Under the pieces are notes generated by a model. It saw only the letters and a program-made list of their open reading frames with translations. It was not told the origin of the DNA and did not search any database. 53,524 bases of DNA from Alphaproteobacteria bacterium (GTDB taxonomy: Bacteria; Pseudomonadota; Alphaproteobacteria; GCA-2731375). Within the stretch, counting starts at the first letter, position 1, and each line of letters begins with the position of its first letter. The translations under genes were made by a program, and so were the position numbers. The DNA lies in NCBI GenBank assembly GCA_030746635.1, contig JASLMH010000006.1, forward strand, positions 1 to 53,524, in the 5' to 3' direction. Positions 15,567 through 26,019 of the stretch are shown piece by piece.

Positions 15567-17255
15567 TCAGGCGGCGCGCACCTCGGCCAGGTAGCGGTCG
15601 ACCTCGTCCTTCAGGACCCCGGCCTGCTGGGACAATTCGCCGGTCGCCCCCAGCATTTCCGTCGCCGCCTGCCCGGTGTCGCCGGCGCCGCGGTTGACCT
15701 CGCCGATCTTGTCGCTGACGCTCTCGGTGCCCTGGGCCGCTTCCTGCATGTTTTGGCTGATCTCGTTCGTCGCCGCGCCCTGTTCCTCGACGGCGGCGGC
15801 GATCGAGGCGCCGATTTCGCTGATCCGGTTGATGGTCTCGCTGATCCCCTCGATCGCCATGACGGCGTTGCCGGTGGCGTCCTGGATGGCGTTGATCTGA
15901 CCGCCGATTTCGTCGGTGGCCTTGGCCGTCTGGGTGGCCAGGTTCTTGACTTCCGAGGCCACCACGGCGAAGCCCTTGCCGGCCTCGCCGGCCCGGGCCG
16001 CCTCGATGGTGGCGTTCAGGGCGAGCAGGTTGGTTTGCCCGGCGATGTCGTTGATCAGGTCGACCACCTCGCCGATCCGTTGCGAAGCCTCGGCCAGGCC
16101 GCGCACCTGTTGCATCGCCTGGCGTGCCTCGTCCACCGCGCCGCCGGATATCTGGCTGGAATCGCCAACCTGCCGGGAGATCTCACGCACCGAGGAGGTC
16201 AATTCCTCGCCTGCCGCCGCCGCCGTCTGCACATTGCCGCTGGCCTGTTGCGCGGCTGTCGATACCGCCGTCGAGTTCCGCGTCGTCTGATCGGCGGTGC
16301 CGGTCATGGCCTCGGCCGACCGGGTCATGGCGGCGGCGGAGCTGTTGATCGTCTCGACGACGCCCATGATGCTCCGTTCCAGGCCGTCGGCCATGTCCAG
16401 GCGGGCCTGTCGCTGCTGTTCCGCCGTCCGTCGTTCCTGTTCGGCCTTTTCGCCTTCCAGCCGGGCCATGGCGATGGCGTTTTCCCTGAACACCTCGACC
16501 GTCTGGGCCATGGCGCCGACTTCATCGCGCCGCTGGGCGTGGGGGATCTCGACCTCGTTCTCGCCGTCGGCCAGTTGCCGCATCACTTGGCCCAGGGCGC
16601 CAAGGGGCCTTGCCACCCGGGCCTGACCGACCCAGAGGAATCCGGCGATCGCGGCCAGCATGAAGATCGCCACCGCGGCGGCGCTCCGCAGCGCCACCAT
16701 GCGCTGTTCGGCGACCTGCCGATCGACGCCAGCGGCGCTGGCTTGCAGGGCGGCGTCGAGCCGCCGGTCGAGCACGGCCAGGGCCTGCAGGGCCGGCCCG
16801 TCATCGATCTTGACCACCTTGTCCACCTGCTTCGGCGTGGCGCCGGCCTCGACCATCTTTTGCGCCGTGCCCAGCGCCGTTGCATACTTGCCGAAGACGG
16901 CGCCGATGGCGGTCAGGGCCGCCTCTTCCTCCGGCGAGATACCCAGATCGCGATACCGGGCCATCGCCGATTGCAGGTCCTTCAGCTTGCCGCGGACCTT
17001 GGCGATCCGCGGCGCATCGCCGCGCAGCATGTAGTTCTTGAACTGGTGAATGACCCCGCCATAGCCGATGGCGTGGCGCAGGCCGCCCAGAATGGCCATC
17101 TTGCGGCCCGGCCCCTGCTCGTAACTCTGCCAGGTGGCCCGCACCTGCTCGGCACTGCCCAGGGTCAGATATGTGGCGCCGGCAAAAATCAGACCGGCGA
17201 TCACCAGGATCGCGGCGATGGCCAGATTCAGGCGTTTGATGGTTGGCTGCAACAT
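15567..17255 (-). CDS. Methyl-accepting chemotaxis protein
   Basis: This 562-residue chemoreceptor has TM1 at about 10-32, a mainly helical periplasmic ligand domain at about 33-188, TM2 at about 190-210, a HAMP domain at about 211-263 and a cytoplasmic signalling coiled coil whose hairpin tip ([16 protein letters not shown], about 418-434) binds CheA and CheW. The sensory domain resembles four-helix-bundle types but its ligand is not predictable. No che genes are nearby, so it is an orphan receptor feeding an array encoded elsewhere. GGAGGG precedes the ATG. It ends about 95 bases beyond the isomerase start and appears to be monocistronic. Confidence 0.95.
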   Translation of the reverse strand: MLQPTIKRLNLAIAAILVIAGLIFAGATYLTLGSAEQVRATWQSYEQGPGRKMAILGGLRHAIGYGGVIHQFKNYMLRGDAPRIAKVRGKLKDLQSAMARYRDLGISPEEEAALTAIGAVFGKYATALGTAQKMVEAGATPKQVDKVVKIDDGPALQALAVLDRRLDAALQASAAGVDRQVAEQRMVALRSAAAVAIFMLAAIAGFLWVGQARVARPLGALGQVMRQLADGENEVEIPHAQRRDEVGAMAQTVEVFRENAIAMARLEGEKAEQERRTAEQQRQARLDMADGLERSIMGVVETINSSAAAMTRSAEAMTGTADQTTRNSTAVSTAAQQASGNVQTAAAAGEELTSSVREISRQVGDSSQISGGAVDEARQAMQQVRGLAEASQRIGEVVDLINDIAGQTNLLALNATIEAARAGEAGKGFAVVASEVKNLATQTAKATDEIGGQINAIQDATGNAVMAIEGISETINRISEIGASIAAAVEEQGAATNEISQNMQEAAQGTESVSDKIGEVNRGAGDTGQAATEMLGATGELSQQAGVLKDEVDRYLAEVRAA

Positions 17256-17519
17256 GCTTGATGTCCCTCCAAGCGTTTCAGAAACGCGCGTCCCAGCGTC
17301 TCGTTACGCCATTGCCCACCGTCCCCGGGCATGACCCGTCTTCGTAACGAGATCTCGAAGAGGTGCGATGTCTGGTGTTGCCCGACAACCGCCGCTTGAG
17401 ACGCCGGTAGTATCCGCAAGGAGGGCTTAAGATTCTCTTATGCCAAATAGGCTATTGGTTTATAAGACTTATTCCAAAGCGCATATAAAACCACCCGATG
17501 GCCTGCGCCTGAAAATGCG
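17256..17519. other. Intergenic region upstream of the chemoreceptor, with inverted repeats
   Basis: The 264-base gap contains a perfect palindrome GCGTTTC-A-GAAACGC at 17273-17287, 18 bases upstream of the chemoreceptor ATG, and a perfect 10-bp inverted repeat with arms 17299-17308 and 17343-17352 separated by 34 bases. The part beyond about 17420 is AT-richer and may hold the promoter, but no convincing -35/-10 pair was identified. Confidence 0.5.
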
Positions 17520-17783
17520 CTAGTGGATGATCCGCTCGCTGTTGAGATGCCGGTAGCGCGACGGCGTCACCAGGCGGGCCGAGGCGATGCGCACCGAATG
17601 CAGCGGTCCGTCCAGGTTCCGTTCCCAGAATTGCAGGAACTTGCTGAGCCGCGGGAAGTCCGGCGCCTTGTCGTACTCTTGCCACAGATAGGATTGCAGA
17701 AGATCGGGCCAATCCGGCAGCCGGTAGATGATTTCCGCCGTGGTCAACCGATAACCATTGAGCTGCCTGTGCAAATTGGCCAC
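17520..17783 (-). CDS. usg: Usg family protein
   Basis: This 87-residue protein matches the alphaproteobacterial Usg family, named from the gene upstream of trpF in Caulobacter; its molecular role is not established. Family features seen are LNGYRLTTAEIIYRLPD near the N-terminus and LWQEYDKAPDFPRL in the middle. There is no membrane segment or signal peptide. The start is GTG at 17783 with an ideal AGGAGG six bases upstream. It is divergent from groES, and the intergenic region contains two CIRCE-like elements, so heat-shock control of usg is conceivable. Confidence 0.88.
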   Translation of the reverse strand: MANLHRQLNGYRLTTAEIIYRLPDWPDLLQSYLWQEYDKAPDFPRLSKFLQFWERNLDGPLHSVRIASARLVTPSRYRHLNSERIIH

Positions 17784-17884
17784 CGTGAGCCTCCTGAATC
17801 AATCTCCGCGACAGCTTTTCGAGCCCATGGATGATAGCGCGAAAATCCTTAACGAAATATTGAAAACTTAAAGATTCCAACACT

Positions 17885-17911
17885 TTAGCACTCGTCAGGC
17901 GAGGCGGCTAA
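17885..17911. promoter_or_regulatory. Second, degenerate CIRCE-like element
   Basis: TTAGCACTC (17885-17893) is a perfect CIRCE left half. After exactly 9 bases, GGCGGCTAA (17903-17911) matches 6 of 9 positions of the right half GAGTGCTAA. It lies 102 bases upstream of the usg start and 63 bases upstream of the groES CIRCE. It may be a decayed or weak HrcA site. Confidence 0.5.
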
Positions 17912-17943
17912 CAGCCGGGCCGGGCAAATGGGCAAAGAATCCC

Positions 17944-17971
17944 TTGATCGCGGGCGCCGGGCGTCATAAAT
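17944..17971 (+). promoter_or_regulatory. Putative groESL promoter
   Basis: TTGATC at 17944-17949 and ATAAAT at 17966-17971 are separated by 16 bases and resemble -35/-10 elements; the preceding C also gives CTTG as in RpoH promoters. The predicted start falls in or next to the CIRCE, as expected for HrcA repression. Confidence 0.4.
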
Positions 17972-17973
17972 CA

Positions 17974-18000
17974 TTGGCACTCACGTGCGTCGAGTGCTAG
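17974..18000. promoter_or_regulatory. CIRCE element (HrcA operator) upstream of groES
   Basis: TTGGCACTC-N9-GAGTGCTAG matches the consensus TTAGCACTC-N9-GAGTGCTAA with one change in each arm (the changes are not mutually complementary). Its position 60 bases before groES fits HrcA repression that is relieved on heat shock. hrcA itself is not in the window. Confidence 0.93.
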
Positions 18001-18060
18001 CAGCGCTGGGGCGCACGCTCGAAAACCATATCTGAAATATCCAGAAGCTGTGGGGACTCC

Positions 18061-18396
18061 ATGAAGTTTCGTCCGCTGAACGACCGCGTCGTTGTCAAAC
18101 GCGTGGATGAGGAAGAGAAGACCGCCGGTGGCATCATCATTCCCGATACCGCCCAGGAAAAACCGATGCAGGGCCTGGTGATGGCCGTCGGGCCCGGTGC
18201 CCGAGACGAGAAGGGCGCGCGCGTGCCGTCGGCCCTGAAGCAGGGCGACCAGGTGTTGTTCGGCAAATGGTCGGGCACCGAGGTTCGCCTGGACGGCGAG
18301 GACCTGCTGATCATGAACGAGACCGACATCATGGCGGTCATCGAGGATCAGCCGGTCGCCAAGAAGAAGTCCAGCAAATCCAAGAAAGCCGCCTGA
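18061..18396 (+). CDS. groES: Co-chaperonin GroES
   Basis: GroES is the heptameric lid of the GroEL chamber. The 111-residue sequence begins [15 protein letters not shown] and has the mobile loop at [18 protein letters not shown], with the IIIP contact to GroEL. It is slightly longer than usual (about 95-104) owing to a lysine- and serine-rich tail ([12 protein letters not shown]). It is followed by groEL 43 bases downstream and controlled by the CIRCE upstream. Identification is unambiguous. Confidence 0.99.
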   Translation: MKFRPLNDRVVVKRVDEEEKTAGGIIIPDTAQEKPMQGLVMAVGPGARDEKGARVPSALKQGDQVLFGKWSGTEVRLDGEDLLIMNETDIMAVIEDQPVAKKKSSKSKKAA

Positions 18397-18424
18397 TCAT
18401 CAGGTGATCCGGCTAGAGGCATAA

Positions 18425-20098
<1,674 letters not shown>

Positions 20099-20125
20099 GC
20101 CGCCGGCCGACCTACCTGAATGCGA

Positions 20126-20154
20126 GGGGCCGCGCCATGGGCGCGGCCCCTTTT
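20126..20154 (+). terminator. Rho-independent terminator of groESL
   Basis: A perfect 11-bp GC-rich stem (20126-20136 with 20140-20150), ATG loop and TTTT tail start 27 bases after the groEL stop. The convergent gene ends at 20166. Confidence 0.93.
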
Positions 20155-20165
20155 CTCTGCGCGGT

Positions 20166-21125
20166 TTAGGCGGCCGGCAGGCGGTCGCGGTCGTGGGGCA
20201 GGGTCAGGTCCAGGGCCGGTCCCTTGGGCACGATGGCGAAGGGATTGATCGACCGGTGAGAGCCGTAATAGTGCTGCTTGGTGCGCGGCAGATCGACGGT
20301 CTCGGCGATGCCCGGCCACTGATACAGCTCGCGCAGATAGTTCGACAGGTTGGGATAATCCTCGATCCGCTGCCGGTTGCACTTGAAATGGCCGACATAG
20401 ACGGAATCGAACCGCACCAGGGTGGGGAACAGCCGCCAATCGGCCTCGGTGATGCGCGGTCCGGTCAGATAGCGTTGTTGGGCGAGCCGTGCCTCGACCT
20501 CGTCCAGGGCCGCGAACAGGGCATCGAAGGCCGCTTCGTAGGCCGCCTGGGTGGTGGCGAAGCCGCATTTGTAGACGCCGTTGTTGATGTTCTCGTAGAC
20601 CAGTTCGTTGACGGCGTCGATCTCGGCCCGCAGTTCCGCCGGGTACAGATCGGCCACCTCGTTGTCGGCGAAGGCGTCGAAGGCGCCGTTCAGCATGCGG
20701 ATGATCTCGGCCGATTCATTGTTGACGATGGTCTCCCGCTCGCGATCCCACAGCACCGGCACCGAGCAGCGGCCGGAATAGTCCGGTGCCGCCTTGGCGT
20801 AGACCTGGTGATTGAATTCGGCGCCCGTCACGGGATCGCCGCCGGGGCCGAACTCCCAGCCGTTGTCCAGCATCAGCGGCTCGACGAAGGCGACCGAGAT
20901 GGCGTCCTGCAAACCCTTCAGGGCACGGAAGATCAAGGTCCGGTGGGCCCAGGGACAGGCATGGGCGACGATCAGGTGATAGCGGCCGGCGGCGGCCGGG
21001 AACGGCGCGCCGGCGTCATCGCCGACCCGGTCGCGGAATGCCGTCGTGGCCCGCAGGTAACGGCCCGAACGGTTGCGTTTCTCGAAATCTTCCTGCTGCC
21101 AGGTGCCGTCCACCATCACGCCCAT
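20166..21125 (-). CDS. Glutathionyl-hydroquinone reductase (xi-class GST, YqjG/Ecm4 family)
   Basis: This 319-residue protein matches S-glutathionyl-hydroquinone reductases, which use glutathione to remove glutathionyl groups from hydroquinones. The active site is ACPWAHRTL with catalytic Cys57 in the thioredoxin-fold N-terminal domain; the C-terminal helical domain carries family segments such as YENINNGVYKCGFATTQ, ITEADWRLFPTLVRFD and HYYGSHRSINP. Length is normal. The ATG 21125 has GGGGAG nine bases before, inside a potential alternative hairpin; ATG 21116 is a less supported alternative. It is divergent from the LysR gene, so it may be a regulatory target. Confidence 0.94.
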   Translation of the reverse strand: MGVMVDGTWQQEDFEKRNRSGRYLRATTAFRDRVGDDAGAPFPAAAGRYHLIVAHACPWAHRTLIFRALKGLQDAISVAFVEPLMLDNGWEFGPGGDPVTGAEFNHQVYAKAAPDYSGRCSVPVLWDRERETIVNNESAEIIRMLNGAFDAFADNEVADLYPAELRAEIDAVNELVYENINNGVYKCGFATTQAAYEAAFDALFAALDEVEARLAQQRYLTGPRITEADWRLFPTLVRFDSVYVGHFKCNRQRIEDYPNLSNYLRELYQWPGIAETVDLPRTKQHYYGSHRSINPFAIVPKGPALDLTLPHDRDRLPAA

Positions 21126-21170
21126 GCCGGCGATCTCCCCTTTTGCGAAGGGGCCGGCTTTACGGCCCCC
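21126..21170 (-). promoter_or_regulatory. Leader with two mutually exclusive hairpins at the hydroquinone reductase ribosome-binding site
   Basis: On the minus strand GGGGCCG (21169-21163) can pair with CGGCCCC (21156-21150). The same CCCCTT (21153-21148) can instead pair with AAGGGG (21142-21137), and GCCGG further out with CCGGC (21130-21126) next to the ATG. The second fold would bury the GGGGAG site. This arrangement is typical of translational switches but may be chance. Confidence 0.45.
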
Positions 21171-21298
21171 GTGTTGACCATCTAATGGTCGCCGCCAAGA
21201 TGGACTAGGCGGCGAAGCGGAACAATATTATCCGCCACGGGAAACAATGATCTGGTATTGATGCGCCGGAAACGGGCAATGAACCTCCCGCACCGGGG

Positions 21299-22213
21299 AT
21301 GACGTCTGGCATGGAACATCTGGGCGAGATGGCGGTGTTCGCCAAGGTGGTGGAGCACCGCAGCTTTACGGCGGCGGCCGGCAGCCTTGGCATGTCGAAG
21401 TCGGCGGTGTCGAAACAGGTCAGCCGCCTGGAGGACCGCTTGGGCGCCCGGCTGCTGAACCGCACGACGCGAAAACTCTCGCTGACCGAGGTCGGCGAGG
21501 CATTCTACGAACGCTGCGCCCGCATCGTCGAGGAGGCGGCGGCGGCCGAGGAGGAGGTCGGCAACCTGGCGGCGGCGCCGCGCGGCCGGCTGCGGGTCAA
21601 CGCCTCGATGACCTTCGGGACCATGCATCTGGGTCCGGCGATCGCCGATTTTCTCGACAGCTACCCGGAGATCGAAATCGACATGGTGCTCGATGACCGC
21701 TTCACCGATCTGGTCGAGGAAGGCTTCGATGTCGCCGTGCGGATCGCCTCGCTGACCGATTCGTCACTGATCGCCCGCCGCATCGCGCCCTCGCGCGCGG
21801 TGATCTGCGCCGCGCCCGGTTATCTGGAGCGGCATGGTCGGCCGGAGCGGCCGGAAGATCTGCGCCGGCACAACTGCTTTGGCTATCTGTACCGGGCGTC
21901 CGGCCCGGAATGGACCCTGGAGGGGCCCGACGGTCCGATGGCGGTGCCGGTGCGCGGTAACCTGCGCGCCAACAACGGTGAAGTCCTGCGCGAAATGGCG
22001 GTGGCCGGGGCCGGCATCGTCGCCTCGCCCAGTTTCATCGTCGGCGATGCCCTGCGCGAGGGCCGGTTGGTCGAACTGCTGACGGAATACGTGCCGCAAA
22101 CCCACGCCATTTATGCGGTCTATCCCCATCGGCGCCACTTGATGCCGAAAGTCCGGGCCTTCGTCGACTTCCTGGTCGAGCGTTTCGGCCCCGAGCCCTA
22201 TTGGGACGCCTAG
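21299..22213 (+). CDS. LysR-family transcriptional regulator
   Basis: This 304-residue protein has the LysR winged helix-turn-helix at about residues 8-65 (SFTAAAGSLGMSKSAVSKQVSRLEDRLGARLLNRTTRKLSLTE) and a periplasmic-binding-like effector domain from about 95. It resembles the CrgA/DsdC-like branch that often regulates neighbouring oxidoreductases. The ATG at 21299 follows a CCGGGG site; ATG 21311 is alternative. It stands divergent to the hydroquinone reductase and 11 bases upstream of the TauE/SafE permease, so either could be a target; the inducer is unknown. The 172-base gap before it contains a repeated GGAA(A)CAAT motif near 21219 and 21240. Confidence 0.92.
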   Translation: MTSGMEHLGEMAVFAKVVEHRSFTAAAGSLGMSKSAVSKQVSRLEDRLGARLLNRTTRKLSLTEVGEAFYERCARIVEEAAAAEEEVGNLAAAPRGRLRVNASMTFGTMHLGPAIADFLDSYPEIEIDMVLDDRFTDLVEEGFDVAVRIASLTDSSLIARRIAPSRAVICAAPGYLERHGRPERPEDLRRHNCFGYLYRASGPEWTLEGPDGPMAVPVRGNLRANNGEVLREMAVAGAGIVASPSFIVGDALREGRLVELLTEYVPQTHAIYAVYPHRRHLMPKVRAFVDFLVERFGPEPYWDA

Positions 22214-22224
22214 GGCACCAGTAG

Positions 22225-22983
22225 ATGGAGCTCGTTGTCGTCGACTACGCCCTGCTGGCCGCGATCACCCTGTTCGCCGCCCTGACCCAGGCGGCGACCG
22301 GCTTCGGCTTCGCGATCATCGCCCTGCCGCTGTTCCTGGCGGTGACCGGCTCCCTGGGCGCCGTCGTGCTGACCATCATCCTCAACCTGATCGTCTCGCT
22401 GGTGCTGCTGCGGCGGCTGTGGCGGCAGGCGCCGCGCGGTGAATTGAGCCGGCTGGCGCTCGGCAGTCTGGTCGGGTTCCCGATCGGGCTGTACGCCTTC
22501 CTGCATGCCAGCCTGGACGCGGTGCGGCTGGCGGTCGGCCTGATCATCCTCGGCTTCGCCCTGTGGCTGTTGCTGTTGCAGCGGCGGCTACGGCGGCCGG
22601 GCCATGGCTTTCGCGGCGGTCGTGGGGTCGATCTGGCGGTCGGCCTTGTCTCGGGTACCCTGGCGACATCGCTCGCCATGCCCGGGCCGCCGGTGATGCT
22701 GTATCTCTCGGCCGCCGGCATGGAGAAGATGGCGCTCAGGGCCTGCACCCTGTGCCTGTTCACCCTGTCCTACGCCGCCGCCCTGGCGATGCAGGCCGGT
22801 GCCGTGGCTATCGCCGACGAGGTCTGGCTGGCCGCCCTGGTCACCGGGCCGCTGGCCGTCCTGGGCGCGCTGCTCGGGGATCGGATGGCGCCGCTGCTGG
22901 ACGAGCGGCTGTTCCGCGGCATCGTCCTGGCCATCCTGATCGCCACCGGCGCCTACACTACCTATGCCGCCGTGACGGCCTGA
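22225..22983 (+). CDS. TauE/SafE family membrane permease
   Basis: This 252-residue, very hydrophobic protein has about seven to eight predicted membrane helices and the family's duplicated TauE/SafE fold, with TQAATGFGFAIIALPLF near the N-terminus and SLAMPGPPVMLYL in the second half. Members are implicated in export or uptake of sulfite, sulfoacetate and other organic anions. The start lies 11 bases after the LysR stop, so the two are probably cotranscribed, suggesting that the regulator controls an anion exporter. The substrate is not predictable. Confidence 0.87.
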   Translation: MELVVVDYALLAAITLFAALTQAATGFGFAIIALPLFLAVTGSLGAVVLTIILNLIVSLVLLRRLWRQAPRGELSRLALGSLVGFPIGLYAFLHASLDAVRLAVGLIILGFALWLLLLQRRLRRPGHGFRGGRGVDLAVGLVSGTLATSLAMPGPPVMLYLSAAGMEKMALRACTLCLFTLSYAAALAMQAGAVAIADEVWLAALVTGPLAVLGALLGDRMAPLLDERLFRGIVLAILIATGAYTTYAAVTA

Positions 22984-23015
22984 TACCAAGGCGCAAAAAG
23001 CATGGCGTGTCCCAA

Positions 23016-23123
23016 GCATCCTTCGAGACGGGCCTGCGGCCCTCCTCAGGATGAGGAAAGCTCTATAATTTCAATGGCTTAACCTCATGCTGAGGAGGGC
23101 GCGAAGCGCCCGTCTCGAAGCAT
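23016..23123. repeat. Large inverted repeat (palindromic intergenic element)
   Basis: Two arms of about 41 bases (23016-23056 and 23083-23123) are near-perfect reverse complements with a 26-base AT-rich loop. Each arm contains CTTCGAGACGGG and CCTCCTCAG, which resemble a dispersed alphaproteobacterial intergenic element of the type CTTCGAGACG...CTCCTCAGGATGAGG. It lies between two convergent genes and could act as a bidirectional terminator. Confidence 0.88.
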
Positions 23124-23142
23124 GTCTATGGGTCAATCGCTA

Positions 23143-24750
23143 TCAGTCGCCGGCGCCCAGCTTCTGGCGTTTGACCTTGATGCCGTGGGCCTCGCGGTCC
23201 CAGGTGTCGGTAGTGATGCCGTCCTCGCGCAGCAGGTTCTTCTGGATCTTCTGGGTCGGCGTCTTCGGCAGGTCGTTCATCACCCGGATGTAGCGGGGCA
23301 GCATGAAATGGGCCATGCGCGGTTCCAGGAAATGGAACAGCTCCCTCGGGTCGACCTGGTGCTCCGGGGCGGCCGAGACCACCACCATGACCTCGTCCTC
23401 GTTGAATTCGCTGGGCACTGGAATGGCCGCCGCCTCGGCCACCGCGGCATGGGCGGTCACCTCCGATTCCACCTCGAAGGAGGAGATGTTCTCGCCGCGC
23501 CGGCGGATCGCGTCCTTGATCCGGTCGACGAAATAGAAATTGCCCTGGGCGTCGTAGCGGAAGGCGTCGCCGGTATGGAACCAGCCGTTGCGCCAGGCCT
23601 CGGCCGTGGCCTCGGGGTTCTTGTAGTAGCCGTGGTTCATCGACCAGGGCCGGTCGACGCGGACGATCAGTTCGCCGACCTCGCCCGGCGCCACCTCGCA
23701 GTCGTTTTCGTCCACCACCCGAACCTCGACGCCCGGGCGCGGGCTGCCGCAGGTGCCCAGTGCCTTGGGGTTGACGCCGGAGACGATGGGCGAGGAAATC
23801 TCCGTCATGTTGAAGGCGGTGCGCATCTCGAAGCCATAGCGTTCGGCCACCGCCAGGGAATCCTCGTTCCAGGGAACGGTGACGACGCAGCGCAGGGTGT
23901 GGTCCTTGTCGTGGTTGGAGGGCGGTTGCTTCAACAGGAACGGCGTCATGGCGCCGACGAAACAGGTGGCGGTAACGCCGTGTTGGCGGATGGTCGGCCA
24001 GAAGGTCTCGGTGCTGAAGCTGTCGACGATCAGGCAGGAGCCGCCATTGGCCGCCGTCAGCATCACGAACAGCGTGCCGCCGACGTGGAACAGCGGCAGA
24101 TTGACCAGGATGCGGTCGTTTTCACCCAGATAGTCGTTGGCCTCGACCCCCATGGCGTAGGTCTGGATGTAGGACGACAGCACCGCCTTTGACGGCCCCG
24201 TCGTGCCCGAGGTGAAGATGATGTACATGGTGTCCCAGGGCTCGACCGGCGCCTCGATCTCGATGGCGTCGTCGGCCGCCAGCAGGCTGTCGGCGTCGTG
24301 CGCCGCCAATCGGTCCAGGTCGGCCTGGCCGTTGGTGACGATGACGTCGGCCAGGGCGCCGGTATCGATCTCGTTCAGGCGCGGCGCCAGTTCGGCGTGG
24401 CAGACCATCAGTTTCGCGTCCGACAGCTGCACCACGTGCTGCAGCAAATTCCCCTTGTAGGCGGTGTTCACCGGCACATAGACCGCGCCCAGATAGTTCA
24501 GCCCGAACCAGGTCAGGATCGCCTCGCGGCCGTTGGGCTGCCAGGACAGCACGTGTTCGCCGCGCCTCACCCCCAGGGCCCGCAGTCCCCCGGCGGCCCG
24601 CCGGGTCAGGTGCAGGGTCTCGGCCCAACTCCAACTCTCGCCGCTTTCGAAAATCAGGGCGGTGTCGTCCGGTTTGCGGCCGGCCCATTTCTCCAGCAGC
24701 GCGCCCAGAACGCAATCCCCGGGCGCCGGCATCCGTGGGTCGTAGACCAT
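23143..24750 (-). CDS. AMP-forming acyl-CoA ligase (class I adenylate-forming, CaiC-like)
   Basis: This 535-residue enzyme activates a carboxylic acid with ATP to an acyl-adenylate and transfers it to CoA. The P-loop-like motif IIFTSGTTGPSKAV is at about 177-190; GWFHTGDAFRYDAQG, then DRIKDAIRRRGENIS is the hinge between the two domains; the catalytic Lys is in KTPTQKIQK near the C-terminus. It resembles crotonobetaine/carnitine- and fatty-acid-CoA ligases, but its substrate is not predictable. ATG 24750 is chosen for an ideal AGGAGGAG site; an upstream ATG at 24774 lacks one. It lies downstream of the exporter operon on the same strand, with a gap of 36 bases. Confidence 0.92.
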   Translation of the reverse strand: MVYDPRMPAPGDCVLGALLEKWAGRKPDDTALIFESGESWSWAETLHLTRRAAGGLRALGVRRGEHVLSWQPNGREAILTWFGLNYLGAVYVPVNTAYKGNLLQHVVQLSDAKLMVCHAELAPRLNEIDTGALADVIVTNGQADLDRLAAHDADSLLAADDAIEIEAPVEPWDTMYIIFTSGTTGPSKAVLSSYIQTYAMGVEANDYLGENDRILVNLPLFHVGGTLFVMLTAANGGSCLIVDSFSTETFWPTIRQHGVTATCFVGAMTPFLLKQPPSNHDKDHTLRCVVTVPWNEDSLAVAERYGFEMRTAFNMTEISSPIVSGVNPKALGTCGSPRPGVEVRVVDENDCEVAPGEVGELIVRVDRPWSMNHGYYKNPEATAEAWRNGWFHTGDAFRYDAQGNFYFVDRIKDAIRRRGENISSFEVESEVTAHAAVAEAAAIPVPSEFNEDEVMVVVSAAPEHQVDPRELFHFLEPRMAHFMLPRYIRVMNDLPKTPTQKIQKNLLREDGITTDTWDREAHGIKVKRQKLGAGD

Positions 24751-24786
24751 TGTACTCCTCCTATCGGCGGCCATCTTCGACCGCTC

Positions 24787-26019
24787 TTATTCATGCCGCA
24801 AGGCATCGATCGGATTCAACCGCGCCGCCTTGCGGGCCGGGTAGAAACCGAAGAACACCCCGACCACGCCGGAGACCCCGACCGCCAGCAGCACCGAATT
24901 GCCCTGCACCAGCATCGGCCAGCCGGCGATGTCGGCCGAAACCTGAGCCCCGACCAGGCCGATGGCGATGCCGACGATGCCGCCGACCACCGCCAGGACC
25001 ACCGCCTCGGTCAGGAACTGCGCCAGCACGTCGCGGCCGGAGGCGCCGACCGCCATGCGCAGGCCGATCTCCCGCGTCCGCTCGGTGACCGAGACCAGCA
25101 TGATGTTCATGATACCGATGCCGCCGACGATCAGCGAGATGGAGGCCACGGCGGCCAGCAACAGCGACATGATGCGCGAGGACTCCTCGCGTTTCTGCAA
25201 CAGTTCGGCCAGGTTGCGGACGCCGAAGTCGTCCTTGTCGCCGGGCCGGATGCGATGGCGCTGGCGCAACAATTCGGTGATCGCCACTTCGGCCTCTTCC
25301 AACTCGTCGCCGTTGCGCACCTTGACCACAATCATGCTGACCAGCCTGCCGCTGATCCGCCGGCCGCCGATCACCCGTTTCTTGGCGGTGCTCAGGGGTA
25401 CGAAGATGACGTCGTCCTGATCCCGGCCCATCGGCGTCTCGCCCTTTTCCCGCAAGGTGCCGACGACCTTGAAGGGCACCCGCTTGATGCGGATGCTCTG
25501 GCCGACCGGATCGCCGTCGCCGAACAGTTTCTCCCGCACCGTGGCGCCCAGCAGCGCCACCTTGCCGGCGGCGCGCAGGTCCTCGGCCCGAATGCGGCGG
25601 CCGCCGTCGATCACCCATTCCCGAGCATCCAGGTTGTCCGGCGTAATGCCGTAGATCGTCGTCGACCAGTTCAGGTTGCCGTACACCACCTGGCCGCTGC
25701 CGCGCACCGACGGCGCGGCGTACAGTACGCTGGGGATGTCCGCGCGGATCGCCGCTGCGTCGTCCTCGGTCAGGGACAGCACGGTGCCCCGACCGAGGCG
25801 GGCGCCGCCGCTGGCGCCGGAGCCGGGCACGATGAACATCAGGTTGGCGCCCAGGCTCTTGATCACGTCCCGGACCCGGGATTCCGCCCCGGCGCCGACC
25901 GCCACCATGACGATCACGGCGGCGACGCCGATGATGATGCCCAGTGCCGTCAGCACGCTGCGCAGGACATTGGCGCGCAGGGCGTGGAAGGCGGCGCCGA
26001 TGCAGTCGAGGGTGCTCAT
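24787..26019 (-). CDS. MacB-type ABC transporter permease
   Basis: This 410-residue protein has the MacB/LolE-type topology: one N-terminal membrane helix (about 21-43), a large periplasmic domain (about 45-285) and three C-terminal helices with the FtsX-like segment [14 protein letters not shown]. In MacAB the permease uses mechanotransmission to push substrate from periplasm through TolC. ATG overlaps the ATPase stop in ATGA, showing tight coupling. Unlike E. coli MacB, the ATPase is a separate protein. The substrate (macrolide, peptide or lipid-like) cannot be told. Confidence 0.93.
   Translation of the reverse strand: MSTLDCIGAAFHALRANVLRSVLTALGIIIGVAAVIVMVAVGAGAESRVRDVIKSLGANLMFIVPGSGASGGARLGRGTVLSLTEDDAAAIRADIPSVLYAAPSVRGSGQVVYGNLNWSTTIYGITPDNLDAREWVIDGGRRIRAEDLRAAGKVALLGATVREKLFGDGDPVGQSIRIKRVPFKVVGTLREKGETPMGRDQDDVIFVPLSTAKKRVIGGRRISGRLVSMIVVKVRNGDELEEAEVAITELLRQRHRIRPGDKDDFGVRNLAELLQKREESSRIMSLLLAAVASISLIVGGIGIMNIMLVSVTERTREIGLRMAVGASGRDVLAQFLTEAVVLAVVGGIVGIAIGLVGAQVSADIAGWPMLVQGNSVLLAVGVSGVVGVFFGFYPARKAARLNPIDALRHE

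Larger units (their letters stand above)
17784..18060. other. Divergent usg / groES regulatory region
   Basis: This 277-base region contains the usg ribosome-binding site, an AT-rich tract at about 17836-17885, a degenerate CIRCE-like element at 17885-17911, a putative groES promoter at 17944-17971, a CIRCE at 17974-18000 and the groES leader. No small gene was recognised. Confidence 0.75.
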
